Notes: generated by a model not told the origin, from the letters alone. A DNA stretch of 64,000 bases from Pseudogracilibacillus sp037072025 (GCF_037072025.1 NZ_JAXHDD010000015.1:20484-84483); one strand, 5' to 3'; counted from the stretch's first letter, positions 54,359 to 62,709 are shown. Numbers and translations are program-made.

Positions 54359-54388
54359 GTCGCTTCTATAATAGGAGCGACTTTTTAT
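54359..54388 (+). terminator. hairpin terminator
   Basis: Arms GTCGCT / AGCGAC with an 11-base loop and TTTTTATT tail on the plus strand, abutting the stop of the converging hypothetical gene. Confidence 0.7.
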
Positions 54389-54756
54389 TACGAATCGATA
54401 TACAAGCTTTTCATACTATATTTTCCACGGATCAAATTATACGGAAAATGATTTTTATGAATATAAGCTCCATAAGTAGTCCGGCCGTCACATTGATCCC
54501 ACGCCATTTCAATGTTCGTCACTCTATTATCACGATCATAATAAACCGGCATATCCTTTTCTATCTCAATTGTTTCCACAATAGATTCATTAAACATTTC
54601 AAAACGTAATGTCATTAAAAAATCTCCATCAATTATTTTTCTATTTTCAATCTCAACTACCCCAAAATATGATTCATGGCTAAAAAAGTTATGTATAAGA
54701 ACAAGCACACATAAAACCATCACCGACATGATCAAATTCCTATAATTTTTCGTCAT
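54388..54756 (-). CDS. small membrane-anchored protein of unknown function
   Basis: 122 aa protein with one N-terminal transmembrane helix (LIMSVMVLCVLVLIHNFF) and an extracytoplasmic domain of about 90 residues with mixed beta character (NRKIIDGDFLMTLRFEMF, YYDRDNRVTNIEMAWD). No family recognised. ATG at 54756 has GAGGG at 5-6 bases; the open frame reaches 54819. It might be a small secreted regulator or a remnant; nothing in the context helps. Confidence 0.6.
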   Translation of the reverse strand: MTKNYRNLIMSVMVLCVLVLIHNFFSHESYFGVVEIENRKIIDGDFLMTLRFEMFNESIVETIEIEKDMPVYYDRDNRVTNIEMAWDQCDGRTTYGAYIHKNHFPYNLIRGKYSMKSLYIDS

Positions 54757-54830
54757 AAAATCCCTCACAGTTACTACCGACTCTATTCTACCATAAAATA
54801 CCATAAATTTAAAATCCAAAAAATCTTAAA

Positions 54831-54984
54831 GTGCGTGTTCAAAAAGGATAAAAAGGATCAAGAAGTTCGAGGCGGCGCGGTTTCGAGCAGCGGAATGTAT
54901 GCATTTAGATACATGAGTAGCGGAGAAACAAGCCAACGAAGGAATTCGCAGTGTCATTTTTACCGGACTTTTTGAGCATCCTCT
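54831..54984. repeat. MITE-like element, copy C (inverted)
   Basis: About 154 bp in the reverse orientation to copies A and B, starting GTGCGTGTTCAAAAAGG and ending CTTTTTGAGCATCCTCT. The interior is the same (GAAGTTCGAGGCGGCGCGG and TGCATTTAGATACATGAGTAGCGG). Confidence 0.75.
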
Positions 54985-55049
54985 TAAAGTGATTTTAATT
55001 ACAGACTACTAATTGAAAATGATCATCATGGATATGTAAATGAAAATAT

Positions 55050-55277
55050 TTGAGGAGTGATCTTAGTGTAAGAAAACTGATTTACTTAAAAAAAGAACCA
55101 TTTGATAAAATTATAGGTGCTGTAAAAAGCTTAAAAGAAGGTCAAGCTTTAATTCTACATGCCCCATTTAATCCAGTTCCTCTTCACAAAGTATTCAAGA
55201 GAAAAGGTTTTACTTATGATGCAGAGAAAATCGAAAGAAAGCATTGGAAAGTAATTTATACAAAGGATGATGAATGA
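55050..55277 (+). CDS. DUF2249-type small protein, possibly with damaged start
   Basis: 75 aa protein with the DUF2249 core EPFDKIIGAVKSLKEGQALILHAPFNPVPLHKVFKRKGF, a SirA/TusA-like fold found near nitrate-respiration and iron-sulfur repair genes. The frame opens with a TTG that lies before its own ribosome site (GAGGAGTGATCTT), and the natural start (after GATCTTA) reads GTG TAA, so the original start codon seems to be lost. The two genes that follow are clearly decayed; this gene is probably also dying. Confidence 0.6.
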   Translation: MRSDLSVRKLIYLKKEPFDKIIGAVKSLKEGQALILHAPFNPVPLHKVFKRKGFTYDAEKIERKHWKVIYTKDDE

Positions 55278-55323
55278 TGGGGGTACTTTTGTAGCTGATG
55301 TAAGACTACGTAGAAAATTGGAT

Positions 55324-55706
55324 AAAATCTTTTTCTTTTACAGTTTTAGCAATTATTATTGGTTACACGATTCCTGTTATTGCATTAATATTGTCTATGT
55401 TTAACATAACAAACCCCACAATCTGGAGCTGGATTATCTTCAGTATTTTAGGATACTTATATAAGATCGTTCCAGTACTTTGGTGGATACATAAATATTC
55501 AGAAAGAATCGGCAATGAATAAGTACCTACAATGGGAGAAATGATTAATGAAAAACTGAGCGTTGTTTTATTTATCGTCAGTATCCTAGGTTTAATTATC
55601 GGCGTACTGCTTCAAATCGGTTTCGTCATTTATTTCTCATCTCATTTTAACAGGAACAACAATCGCTCATGTCATTTCAATTATTAAAGTGTTACCATTC
55701 GAATGA
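55324..55706 (+). pseudogene. decayed gene for a polytopic membrane protein
   Basis: Reads FSFTVLAIIIGYTIPVIALILSMF, then a helix ending YKIVPVLWWIHKYSERIGNE, an in-frame TAA where a lysine codon would be one change away, then VPTMGEMINEKLSVVLFIVSILGLIIGVLL, a frameshift near 55632, and LILTGTTIAHVISIIKVLPFE to the stop. The stop overlaps the next ATG (ATGA). The family is one found with DUF2249 and DUF59 genes in respiration clusters; I do not know its name. Confidence 0.6.
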
Positions 55707-55870
55707 CTTTAACAACACCAGGATGTCCAATGGCTGACAGCTTATCTAAAGGAGTAGAATGTCGAGTTCGACAAATTAAAGACGTCAGCAAGATTGCAGC
55801 GGACTTAGTTTTCCCTTAGACACCAGCTCAAATGACAGACAGATGTAAACCGTTTTTATGGAAAAACTAA
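55703..55870 (+). pseudogene. decayed DUF59/MIP18-type metal-sulfur assembly gene
   Basis: 56 codons: MTLTTPGCPMADSLSKGV, VRQIKDVSKIAADLVFP, then a TAG in place of the expected residue, and TPAQMTDRCKPFL to a stop. These are the conserved core of DUF59 iron-sulfur assembly proteins. ATGA overlap with the previous gene shows the former operon structure. Confidence 0.65.
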
Positions 55871-55882
55871 AATATTAGATTC

Positions 55883-55927
55883 CAAAAAGGTTTGAACCCG
55901 TGTGTGGAGGTTTCCAAGCCTTTTTTG
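55883..55927 (+). terminator. terminator of the decayed DUF2249 operon
   Basis: AAAAAGGTTTG pairs imperfectly with CCAAGCCTTTTTT across a 20-base loop; T run at the end. I see nothing else in the rest of 55871-56289 beyond AT-rich sequence. Confidence 0.6.
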
Positions 55928-56289
55928 TAACGCTATTTCTTTTCAATAATTTGTTTCCTTGTCTTCGACACATTTTATTGAATTGATGATTTATTTAAAC
56001 TGTATTTTACCCACTATCTTGTAACATTCTAATTTCGTTCGTTTTATTCAGAATGGTTCCTACTATTAAAATATGTTTCCTTGTTACTTTTTTACATTTT
56101 ATTACAAATAAATGATAAGGAAAAAACTGACTGTTTAGTATAGCAAGATAATAGAAGGTAAATCTTTTCCCTAATTAAATTGATTGAAATTAGAAAATGT
56201 ATTTGCATAATTTTTCCATTCATCTAACTAATACAAGTAATAAAAACTATAAAATTTACCTTAAATACTTACTAATCCTTTTGTTCTAG

Positions 56290-57315
56290 TTAAATAAGTA
56301 CATAAGCAATGAAGGAAACTAAAATAGATGTAACGATCATTGCCATAAGTGGTTTTAATGCCCTTGTGCGCACATCTTTTAAACTGACATTAAGCCCTAA
56401 ACCGACCATCGCTGCTGTTAATAACCATGTTGTAATGTTATTTATTGTTTGTAATATCTCACCTGATACAGGAATAGAATGTCCGAATACGTAACTGCCT
56501 AATATACTTAATAAAATAAATCCGAGTAAAAAATATGGAAACGGAGCCTTTGTCTTACGTTGTTTAGCATCTTCATTTTTTCGTTTCATCATATAAATAA
56601 ATATAAAACTAAGTGGTACGAGCAAGAATACACGTCCTAATTTAGTTAATAATGCAATAGCTAATGCATCGTTCCCCGCCGGTTCTGCTGCAATAGCCAC
56701 GTGTGCTAATTCATGCAAACTCATGCCAGACCAAATCCCGTAATCAATTACATCAAGTGGGAGGATTGGTCTAATAATCGTATAAATAATCGAAAAGACA
56801 GTTCCCATTAAAGCGATAACGCCAACACTTATTGCTGTATCTTCATCTTTCGCCTTGATAATCGGAGCAATGGCGGCAATAGCCGCAGCACCGCAAACTC
56901 CAGTACCTACACCGAGTAGTAATGAAATGGATCTGTCCGCTTTTAATAATTTTGCTAACCATATAATAAATAGAATAGCAAACGCAATTATGATGGTATC
57001 ACGGACGAGTAACCCAAGACCATCACGAAAAACGACATCAATATTAAGTTTTAAGCCGTATAATATGATAGCTAACCGTAATAATTTTTTCGATGAAAAT
57101 GTAATCCCGTTTCTAATCACTTCAGGATAACCGAAAAACTGCCTATATAATACAGCAATAAAAATAGCACTTGCCAATTGACCAATATGGCTAAAACCAG
57201 GAACTTTAGCAAGTAAAAATCCTAACAAGGCAATAAAAAAAGTAAATAGCACTCCAGCTGTCCATGTTAATGCTGGGGTTATTTGTGGTTTCCTCTGCTG
57301 TTGTTGTGAATCCAT
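56290..57315 (-). CDS. YeiH family putative sulfate exporter (UPF0324)
   Basis: 341 aa membrane protein with 9-10 helices. GVGTGVCGAAAIAAIAPIIKAKDEDTAISV and the WSGMSLHELAHVAIAAEPAG block are YeiH/UPF0324 signatures. Some homologues export sulfate or taurine-derived sulfur compounds (family knowledge). It is divergent from a LysR regulator, with a 97-base space of palindromes between, which points to control by that regulator. Confidence 0.88.
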   Translation of the reverse strand: MDSQQQQRKPQITPALTWTAGVLFTFFIALLGFLLAKVPGFSHIGQLASAIFIAVLYRQFFGYPEVIRNGITFSSKKLLRLAIILYGLKLNIDVVFRDGLGLLVRDTIIIAFAILFIIWLAKLLKADRSISLLLGVGTGVCGAAAIAAIAPIIKAKDEDTAISVGVIALMGTVFSIIYTIIRPILPLDVIDYGIWSGMSLHELAHVAIAAEPAGNDALAIALLTKLGRVFLLVPLSFIFIYMMKRKNEDAKQRKTKAPFPYFLLGFILLSILGSYVFGHSIPVSGEILQTINNITTWLLTAAMVGLGLNVSLKDVRTRALKPLMAMIVTSILVSFIAYVLI

Positions 57316-57353
57316 AGATGCACCTCCTTATTACAGGATAATCAGTTCATTTG

Positions 57354-57402
57354 CATAAGTAAAATAATTATTTATAATTATTTTAATAAGCAATCACTTA
57401 TG
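57354..57402. promoter_or_regulatory. palindromic operator region between yeiH-like and lysR-like genes
   Basis: CATAAGT (57354-57360) and ACTTATG (57396-57402) enclose an imperfect AT-rich palindrome (57361-57384, AAAATAATTATTTATAATTATTTT). LysR regulators bind such dyads between divergent genes. Confidence 0.5.
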
Positions 57403-57424
57403 ATTAGTCAGGGTGAGTATAAAA

Positions 57425-58306
57425 ATGGATAAGTATTTAGAAGTATTTGTTACTGTCGTTGAACACCAAAATTTTTCTCGAGCAGCAGAGGAGCTGCACA
57501 TGACACAACCAGCAGTAAGTCAATACATTCGTTTGTTGGAAGAAGACATAGGTTCAAGATTGTTAGAACGAACGAATAAATATGTACGTATAAATAAAGC
57601 AGGCGAAATTGTTTATCACCATGCAAAAGAAATTATCGGGCTATATACAAAAATGGAAAGCTTAATTGAGGAATTAACGAATAAAGCCAAAGGAAAATTG
57701 ACTATCGGGGCAAGTTATACATTCGGAGAATATGTGTTACCACAGATTATTTCGATCATGCAACCGGAATACCCAGATATTCAGCCGATCGTTACGATAG
57801 GGAATACAACACATATTGCAGAATTAGTGGAGAGTCATCAATTAGACATTGGTATTGTCGAAGGAAGGATTAAAAAAACAAATTTATTTCAAAAGATATT
57901 TACAGAAGATGAGTTGTTTATCGTGGCATCTTCAAAACATCCATTACATCATCAATCTACTATTCCTGTATCTGAATTAAGTAAAGCGATGTGGATTATA
58001 CGTGAAAAAGGTTCGGGTACACGGGAGGCGATGGATACTTTATTGTTCAAATTAGGTATCCAACCAGAAAAAACGATGGAATTTAGTAGTACACAACCAA
58101 TTAAAGAAGTAGTTGCGGCAGGTCTTGGGGTTAGCCTTTTATCAAAATGGGCGATACAAAAAGAATTAAACAATGGAGATTTAGTCATCTTACGAGTTAA
58201 AGGAACACCGTTTTCCCGTCAATTCTCATATATAACGAATTCCCCATTTCAAACAAAAGCATTAGAGTTATTTATAACTTATTTGCATCGTAAAGAATTT
58301 ATTTAG
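57425..58306 (+). CDS. LysR family transcriptional regulator
   Basis: 293 aa regulator: N-terminal winged helix-turn-helix (VEHQNFSRAAEELHMTQPAVSQYIRLLEEDIG) and a LysR substrate-binding domain from about residue 90. Similar in style to CysL/YwfK-type regulators of sulfur metabolism. ATG at 57425 with GGGTGAG at 7 bases; the GTG four codons upstream (57413) is part of that site. Divergent from the YeiH-like gene it probably controls. Confidence 0.92.
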   Translation: MDKYLEVFVTVVEHQNFSRAAEELHMTQPAVSQYIRLLEEDIGSRLLERTNKYVRINKAGEIVYHHAKEIIGLYTKMESLIEELTNKAKGKLTIGASYTFGEYVLPQIISIMQPEYPDIQPIVTIGNTTHIAELVESHQLDIGIVEGRIKKTNLFQKIFTEDELFIVASSKHPLHHQSTIPVSELSKAMWIIREKGSGTREAMDTLLFKLGIQPEKTMEFSSTQPIKEVVAAGLGVSLLSKWAIQKELNNGDLVILRVKGTPFSRQFSYITNSPFQTKALELFITYLHRKEFI

Positions 58307-58333
58307 CATACAGCTTTAGCCATTTTCAAAAAT

Positions 58334-58423
58334 CATGCGGGTCAAGCTAATGAATTGTTCCTTGCCCTACAGAACCATATTCGCTACAAGAATCGATTTG
58401 GCAAGTATTCAAAAGAGAGATAA
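58334..58423 (+). pseudogene. short C-terminal gene remnant
   Basis: A frame of 29 codons ending in a stop: HAGQANELFLALQNHIRY, then KNRFGKYSKER. It has no start or ribosome site and looks like the tail of a transposase or other gene; I do not recognise it with confidence. Confidence 0.3.
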
Positions 58424-58508
58424 CTATCACGTGAATATGATTGTATAAAATCTGTGTAAAAACATTTACAGTTTAATCACTTTATATTGTATTCTGAATC
58501 AAACAAAA

Positions 58509-58545
58509 AACTCATGAATCCTTATTATATCAAGGCTCATGAGTT
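58509..58545. repeat. 9-bp perfect inverted repeat
   Basis: AACTCATGA and TCATGAGTT separated by 19 bases, in the space after the LysR gene. No T tail; it could be an operator or an element end. Confidence 0.4.
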
Positions 58546-58612
58546 CAATCAGACTTTATTATATAAAATGGAGGTAACAACCAAAATCAAACAGATGAAA
58601 ATAATATATTTT

Positions 58613-58638
58613 AAAGAGGGCGTTTAAGCCCTCTTTTC
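58613..58638 (+). terminator. terminator
   Basis: AAAGAGGGC-GTTTAA-GCCCTCTTT followed by TC. Bidirectional in form; the preceding 200 bases contain no gene that I can identify. Confidence 0.75.
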
Positions 58639-58781
58639 TTCCATGAAAAATAAGTCGCTTATCCTTTACCATCGGTTAGCGGCTTGAGAAGAATTTTATC
58701 AAAAAAGTAAATATTTAATCCTAAATAGGTAAAAATATGACATGCAAGAAATATTAAAACTTATTTAAAGGATGTGTATTT

Positions 58782-59087
58782 ATGGATGTATTAAGACGTA
58801 TCGCATTAGCCTTGGTTATTATAGGAGCTATTAACTGGGGGTTAATTGGATTTTTCAATTTTGATTTAGTTGCAGCGATTTTTGGAGGACAAGAATCCTT
58901 ATTATCAAGAATTATTTACTCTTTAGTTGGATTAAGTGGGTTGTATGCCTTAACAATCTTTTTCACTGGTATTAATGCATCTAATGAAAATAATATTGAT
59001 ACAGATAGACCTAATTATGGAACAGAGTTTGGTAATGAATTCGAAAATTACTCAAGGAACAAAAATGATTCTAATAACAAAAAATAA
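58782..59087 (+). CDS. DUF378 membrane protein
   Basis: 101 aa protein with two transmembrane helices; IALALVIIGAINWGLIGFFNFDLVAAIFG and SRIIYSLVGLSGLYAL are the DUF378 core. An Asn/Asp-rich hydrophilic tail of about 35 residues follows. Function unknown; related B. subtilis YuzA is small and non-essential. AAAGGATGTG ribosome site. Confidence 0.88.
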   Translation: MDVLRRIALALVIIGAINWGLIGFFNFDLVAAIFGGQESLLSRIIYSLVGLSGLYALTIFFTGINASNENNIDTDRPNYGTEFGNEFENYSRNKNDSNNKK

Positions 59088-59198
59088 AGAGGGTGATTAA
59101 GCCTGCTGACATAAGAAAACATAAAAAAACCTTATAAAATTAACGTTTTCAGGCAGTGTTCAAGTGGAATTCGTACAAAGTTCAAAGTTTCTAACAGA

Positions 59199-59227
59199 TA
59201 GACGTTCAAAATGAGCGTCTATTTTTT
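59199..59227 (+). terminator. terminator downstream of the DUF378 gene
   Basis: TAGACG / CGTCTA around an 11-base loop, then TTTTTT. It is 110 bases after the gene. Confidence 0.7.
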
Positions 59228-59623
59228 ACTTTACCTTAAATTATGGAAAAAAACTTTCTTATAAGAGCATGTTCGAGGAAGTGAAATACCAGAAGAAACA
59301 TTGAAATTATGTCTGCATTCTGATAGTGATATTGGAATGAACAAGTAAACCAGCAGGGCTTGCCCTGCCCAGTATTAACCCCCTCACTCTAACAGGAGGG
59401 TGGAAAAACATTAAAAAACAGAAAAAAAAGCTCCAAATCCAGTAGGAACAACGGTTTAAATCAGATTATGAAAATGTCAACTTTTTCCCTTTAGTTGACA
59501 TCTTTTTAATTGTCTAGGAAATTATCACTAGCGTTGCATAAAGTTTTTATATAAAAGTCAAGCTATTTATTTAACAGATATTTTTGAAGAATGGCAATTT
59601 TCAGTGTGCAAACACACAAAAAA
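59228..59623. other. gene-poor spacer with a short coding relic
   Basis: The only coding trace is a frame reading SEIPEETLKLCLHSDSDIG to a stop at 59346-59348, without a start. The remainder is AT-rich with no clear feature. Confidence 0.3.
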
Positions 59624-59673
59624 TCCTTATAATTAGGGTATGGTAGTCCTGTCCAAATCCCAAATTATAAGGA
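59624..59673 (+). promoter_or_regulatory. 15-bp inverted repeat that covers a ribosome binding site
   Basis: TCCTTATAATTAGGG and CCCAAATTATAAGGA pair at 14 of 15 positions with a 20-base loop. The right arm contains the AAGGAG ribosome site of the small frame at 59680, so the folded RNA would hide it. It might instead be the end of a lost mobile element. Confidence 0.5.
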
Positions 59674-59679
59674 GTCATC

Positions 59680-59793
59680 ATGGACAATCATACCATAAAA
59701 ACTGTATTTAAGGAATTCATATATCCATTAGATTCAAAAGTTATTCAAAAAATGATTGATATTGATAATGGCTTACAATGTGGCTTTTGTTAG
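59680..59793 (+). CDS. possible 37-aa peptide or gene relic
   Basis: ATG with an AAGGAGT ribosome site at 6 bases opens MDNHTIKTVFKEFIYPLDSK and continues to a stop after 37 codons. The family is not recognised. The frame after the stop looks like continued coding (SVDDEYYG), so it may be the start of a broken gene such as a transposase. Confidence 0.35.
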   Translation: MDNHTIKTVFKEFIYPLDSKVIQKMIDIDNGLQCGFC

Positions 59794-59855
59794 TGTTGAT
59801 GACGAATATTATGGTTAAACTATTTGTTCTACAATAAAGATCAAGCCGAAAGAAA

Positions 59856-60180
59856 TCAACCAATGTACACAGCAAAAATTGCTACACCAATTAACATGAT
59901 TGCACTTACTGTCGCGACTGTATTCATCCCGCTGGTGAAAGCTTCCCTAGCAATGGCAAGAAGTTCCATACCCAGTGGATCAGAGAGTTTTTGGGTTGCT
60001 TCCGCAGCGCCTACCAGGGTGTCACTAGCAGCCTCGGCCGCCTTAGGTGGAGTATCAACTGGAATGTTGTCAGCAATCTGGTTACGGTACACAGCTGTTC
60101 CGACGCTTCCTAGTGTAGCTGAGAGATGTCTTGCAATTTTCGTTATACGTGAGCGTTTATCCTTACCACCTTCCCAAAAA
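59856..60180 (-). pseudogene. C-terminal remnant of a DHA2-type MFS transporter gene
   Basis: The minus strand encodes LGSVGTAVYRNQIADNIP, AAEAASDTLVGAAEA, LSDPLGMELLAIAREAFTSG and a last helix VATVSAIMLIGVAIFAVYI, the order of the last extracellular loop and helix 14 of QacA/LfrA-like pumps. The upstream part is out of frame and lacks the other 13 helices. Base composition is higher in GC than the surroundings, suggesting later arrival. Confidence 0.7.
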
Positions 60181-60246
60181 TAAATATGAAAATTTAACAA
60201 AAATAGTTTTCTTTACTATAATGTCCTTTATGGAGGTGAAAGGATT

Positions 60247-60594
60247 GTGAGTGTTTTTAAGAACATTTATAGTCAATTTAATTTAAAATATTTAATCAAA
60301 ACTTATATCATTGGTATAGCATTCGCTTACCTTGCATGGAATTATATATACGAAGGTGGTTCGACATCGATAAAAATTTTCATAATTTTAAGTGCAATTT
60401 TATTCCCGTTCGCAACTATCATTTATGATTCGGTCATTGACTTATTCTTTGGAGGCCTTGAATTAAGAATCAACATCCTTATCTTTATCGGGTATAAATT
60501 ATTTAAAATTATTATGTTATTCATGTTTACAATATTTATTGCACCAATCGGTTTAATTTTTCTAATAGTCAGATCAAAAATATCGCAGGCTTAA
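60247..60594 (+). CDS. small membrane protein of unknown function
   Basis: 115 aa protein with three to four predicted helices (TYIIGIAFAYLAWNYIY; IKIFIILSAILFPFATIIY; YKLFKIIMLFMFTIFIAPIG). GTG start with a strong GGAGGTGA site at 7 bases, and a perfect terminator 23 bases after its stop, so it looks like an intact expressed gene. No family recognised. Confidence 0.7.
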   Translation: MSVFKNIYSQFNLKYLIKTYIIGIAFAYLAWNYIYEGGSTSIKIFIILSAILFPFATIIYDSVIDLFFGGLELRINILIFIGYKLFKIIMLFMFTIFIAPIGLIFLIVRSKISQA

Positions 60595-60616
60595 TACATA
60601 TTCTTACTTTTTAAAA

Positions 60617-60643
60617 AAGAGTAGCGAGTTTATCGCTACTCTT
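60617..60643. terminator. terminator after the small membrane protein gene
   Basis: Perfect arms AAGAGTAGCGA / TCGCTACTCTT with a 5-base loop; flanked by A and T runs, so it can act in both directions. Confidence 0.85.
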
Positions 60644-60654
60644 AGATTTATTAT

Positions 60655-60798
60655 TTAAGTTTCTACAGCTTGTTTAAGTACTGCCGCAACTAAAATTCCA
60701 AGCACATAATCCATGATGAAATAATACTAAAACCCCCCTAGTAAAAATGTTATGATTGCCCCAATGTATAGCGATAATGATTTAAATAATGCTTCCAT
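60655..60798 (-). pseudogene. decayed phage holin gene (Phage_holin_4_1 type)
   Basis: An AGGAGGTAATT ribosome site precedes MEALFKSLSLYIGAIITFLLGGF, then a stop; a shifted part reads FIMDYVLGILVAAVLKQAVET and a stop. These are the first helix and the VxDYxxGxL motif of toxin-secretion/phage-lysis holins, with the segment between deleted. Confidence 0.7.
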
Positions 60799-60853
60799 AA
60801 TTACCTCCTGTTTTTAGACATAAAAATAGACACCTACTTTGTAGATTCCTTAC

Positions 60854-61231
60854 TCATAAACATTCTTTATCTAATTTATACTTACAATATGAACACATAC
60901 CGTTATCAATCGTATTAAATATTTCGTCAAATGATAATTCCTCTATACATATGGGACATTCATATCTGTAATTATCTTCGTTAAGTCCGTATTTTACAAA
61001 ATTTTCTATCTGAGAATCAGTCAGATTTGAAATGCCCTCATTAGAGATTTGTAACGCTATTCCATGAGCAGCGGTTCCTTCTTTTAATAATTCAACTATC
61101 GAATTTCATTCACATAATCCTCAAAATCATCATAAGTAAACCCTTCTCTAGAATTTCGAAAACTTTTAAGTTGCTCAATTAATTTCTTTTTCCATTCATC
61201 AATACTTTAACTTTAAATCTCTATCATCCAT
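60854..61231 (-). pseudogene. decayed phage-type gene with C-terminal zinc ribbon
   Basis: ATG at 61229-61231 with GGGAGGG before it: MDDRDLKLK, shift, IDEWKKKLIEQLKSFRNSR, EGFTYDDFEDYVNEI, shift, IVELLKEGTAAHGIALQISN, and a C terminus with CPIC and CSYC pairs (zinc ribbon) ending at 60854. Two single-base shifts break it. Family unknown; position suggests a phage origin. Confidence 0.55.
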
Positions 61232-61259
61232 CTCATTCCCTCCCACCGTCATTTTACGA

Positions 61260-61682
61260 CAAATAGCCAAAATTTAACCATAAAAATAACGCCTATTCAG
61301 CGTTTATCTCATCTACTTGATTTTTAAATACCTCAGCAACAATCTGTTTTATTCTTTAATGTCGGCATTTTGTTATGAACCCGGACAGAAACAACTTCAT
61401 CATCAATAATGTTCTCATTTCATCTTACTATTTCAGTTTAATTTTGCTTTTCCTCCTTCTCTTTAACTTCTTATTTTCTTCTCTTAATCGATCGTTTTCT
61501 TCTAATTAAATAGCGCGACACGCTTTTCTTTAAAGTCATTTCGCTTGCCCACTCATCATTTAAATTATTGATTATTTTATTTACATCTTGATTCAATTTA
61601 ACTAACCTCTTTCAGTTCATTGATTTCTTCCTGTTGTAAGTTTACTACCATTTCCAAGTTTTCATAATCACTTATCAATCGC
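61260..61682 (-). pseudogene. fragments of small phage structural genes
   Basis: Short broken frames on the minus strand, including LNQDVNKIINNLNDEWASEMT and, one frame over, EENDRLREENKKLKRRR (XkdW/XkdX-like small tail genes by position), and a piece with DEVVSVRVHNKMPTLKN. None is intact. Confidence 0.45.
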
Positions 61683-61958
61683 TCAAGCAGTACTTGTTGT
61701 TTCTGATTTCATTTTTAATAAACCTGTGGCAAACGAGTATGGATCCACCCCTGTCTCGTCTCTAAAAAGCTGTGGAGTTTCTTCTGATAGTAATCCTAAT
61801 TTAGGTTTATCGTAAATACCTACTTCTAAATTTGATTTAATATGGTATTGAGTAGGTTTCAAACTCATCATCATATGAATTAAAAGAAGAAGACTCTGTG
61901 AAGGCAACCTATGTATTTGATAGTATAGTCTGATAAAAAATGTACATAATTTGTACAT
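61683..61958 (-). pseudogene. C-terminal remnant of a phage tail/appendage protein (intramolecular chaperone-like)
   Basis: The frame reads YHIKSNLEVGIYDKPKLGLLSEE, PQLFRDETGVDPYSFATGL and a short tail; this LKSDIE...GLIAEE...Y pattern is that of peptidase S74-like C-terminal chaperone domains in phage tail fibres. The frame upstream of the remnant has no structural-protein features and no ribosome site, so the rest of the gene is gone. Confidence 0.6.
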
Positions 61959-62011
61959 TCAGTTTTCAAACTCTATCATATTTTATCAAAAACAGTAAAA
62001 ATAAAACTAAT

Positions 62012-62053
62012 AAAAAAACACTTGTAAACGTTGTTGTATCAACATTCCAAGTG
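62012..62053 (-). terminator. terminator of the tRNA operon
   Basis: CACTTG / CAAGTG with an inner ATGTTG / AACAAC stem, followed by seven T residues on the minus strand, 42 bases downstream of tRNA-Leu. Confidence 0.8.
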
Positions 62054-62094
62054 ACCTTAATAATTTTATAAAACTCTATTTAAAACACTTCAGA

Positions 62095-62178
62095 TACCAG
62101 TGGTCGGTCTCGAACCGACACTCCATTGCTGGAACGAGATTTTGAGTCTCGCGCGTCTGCCAATTCCGCCACACTGGC
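62095..62178 (-). tRNA. trnL: tRNA-Leu(CAA)
   Basis: Cloverleaf with long variable arm; anticodon stem CGAGA/TCTCG encloses CTCAAAA, so anticodon CAA. CCA not encoded. Last tRNA of the operon. Confidence 0.93.
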
Positions 62179-62195
62179 AATACATTTATTTTTGG

Positions 62196-62266
<71 letters not shown>

Positions 62267-62274
62267 ATACTATA

Positions 62275-62346
62275 AGCGGAAGACGGGATTCGAACCCGCG
62301 ACCCTCACCTTGGCAAGGTGATATTCTACCACTGAACTACTTCCGC
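62275..62346 (-). tRNA. trnG: tRNA-Gly(GCC)
   Basis: Acceptor GCGGAAG/CTTCCGC, anticodon GCC in TTGCCAA, T arm GGTTCGAATCC. Eight bases from tRNA-Cys. Confidence 0.95.
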
Positions 62347-62353
62347 AAGCTAG

Positions 62354-62425
62354 CTGGGCTACTAGGATTCGAACCTAGGAATGACGGAACCAAAATCCGT
62401 TGCCTTACCGCTTGGCTATAGCCCA
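62354..62425 (-). tRNA. trnQ: tRNA-Gln(TTG)
   Basis: Acceptor TGGGCTA/TAGCCCA, anticodon TTG in the ATTTTGG loop, T arm GGTTCGAATCC; discriminator G as usual for glutamine. Confidence 0.95.
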
Positions 62426-62440
62426 ATGAAAAATAAATGG

Positions 62441-62514
62441 GGCGACCGGTGGGATTTGAACCCACGCATGCCGGAGCCACAATCCGGTGCGTTAACCACT
62501 TCGCCACGACCGCC
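62441..62514 (-). tRNA. trnH: tRNA-His(GTG)
   Basis: Anticodon GTG in ATTGTGGCT; the extra 5' G (G-1) opposite C73 typical of tRNA-His is present. Confidence 0.95.
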
Positions 62515-62545
62515 ATCATCATTAGGGATAATTATTCACTTATGG

Positions 62546-62616
62546 CAGGGGTAGTAGGAATCGAACCCACATCAAAGGTTTTGGAGACCTTCGTTTTACC
62601 ATTAAACTATACCCCT
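62546..62616 (-). tRNA. trnW: tRNA-Trp(CCA)
   Basis: Acceptor AGGGGTA/TACCCCT, anticodon CCA in TCTCCAAAA, discriminator G. Confidence 0.95.
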
Positions 62617-62627
62617 ATATTTAGTGG

Positions 62628-62709
62628 TGGAGGGGGGCAGATTCGAACTGCCGAACCCGATGGGAGCGGATTTACAGTCCGCCGCGTTTAGCCACTTCGC
62701 TACCCCTCC
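62628..62709 (-). tRNA. trnY: tRNA-Tyr(GTA)
   Basis: Long variable arm, acceptor GGAGGGG/CCCCTCC, anticodon GTA in ACTGTAAAT. Confidence 0.95.

Noticed and set aside
59824..60183. Plus-strand open frame of 119 codons at 59.8-60.2 kb
   Set aside because: It is the antisense of the MFS transporter remnant, which has clear family motifs on the minus strand.
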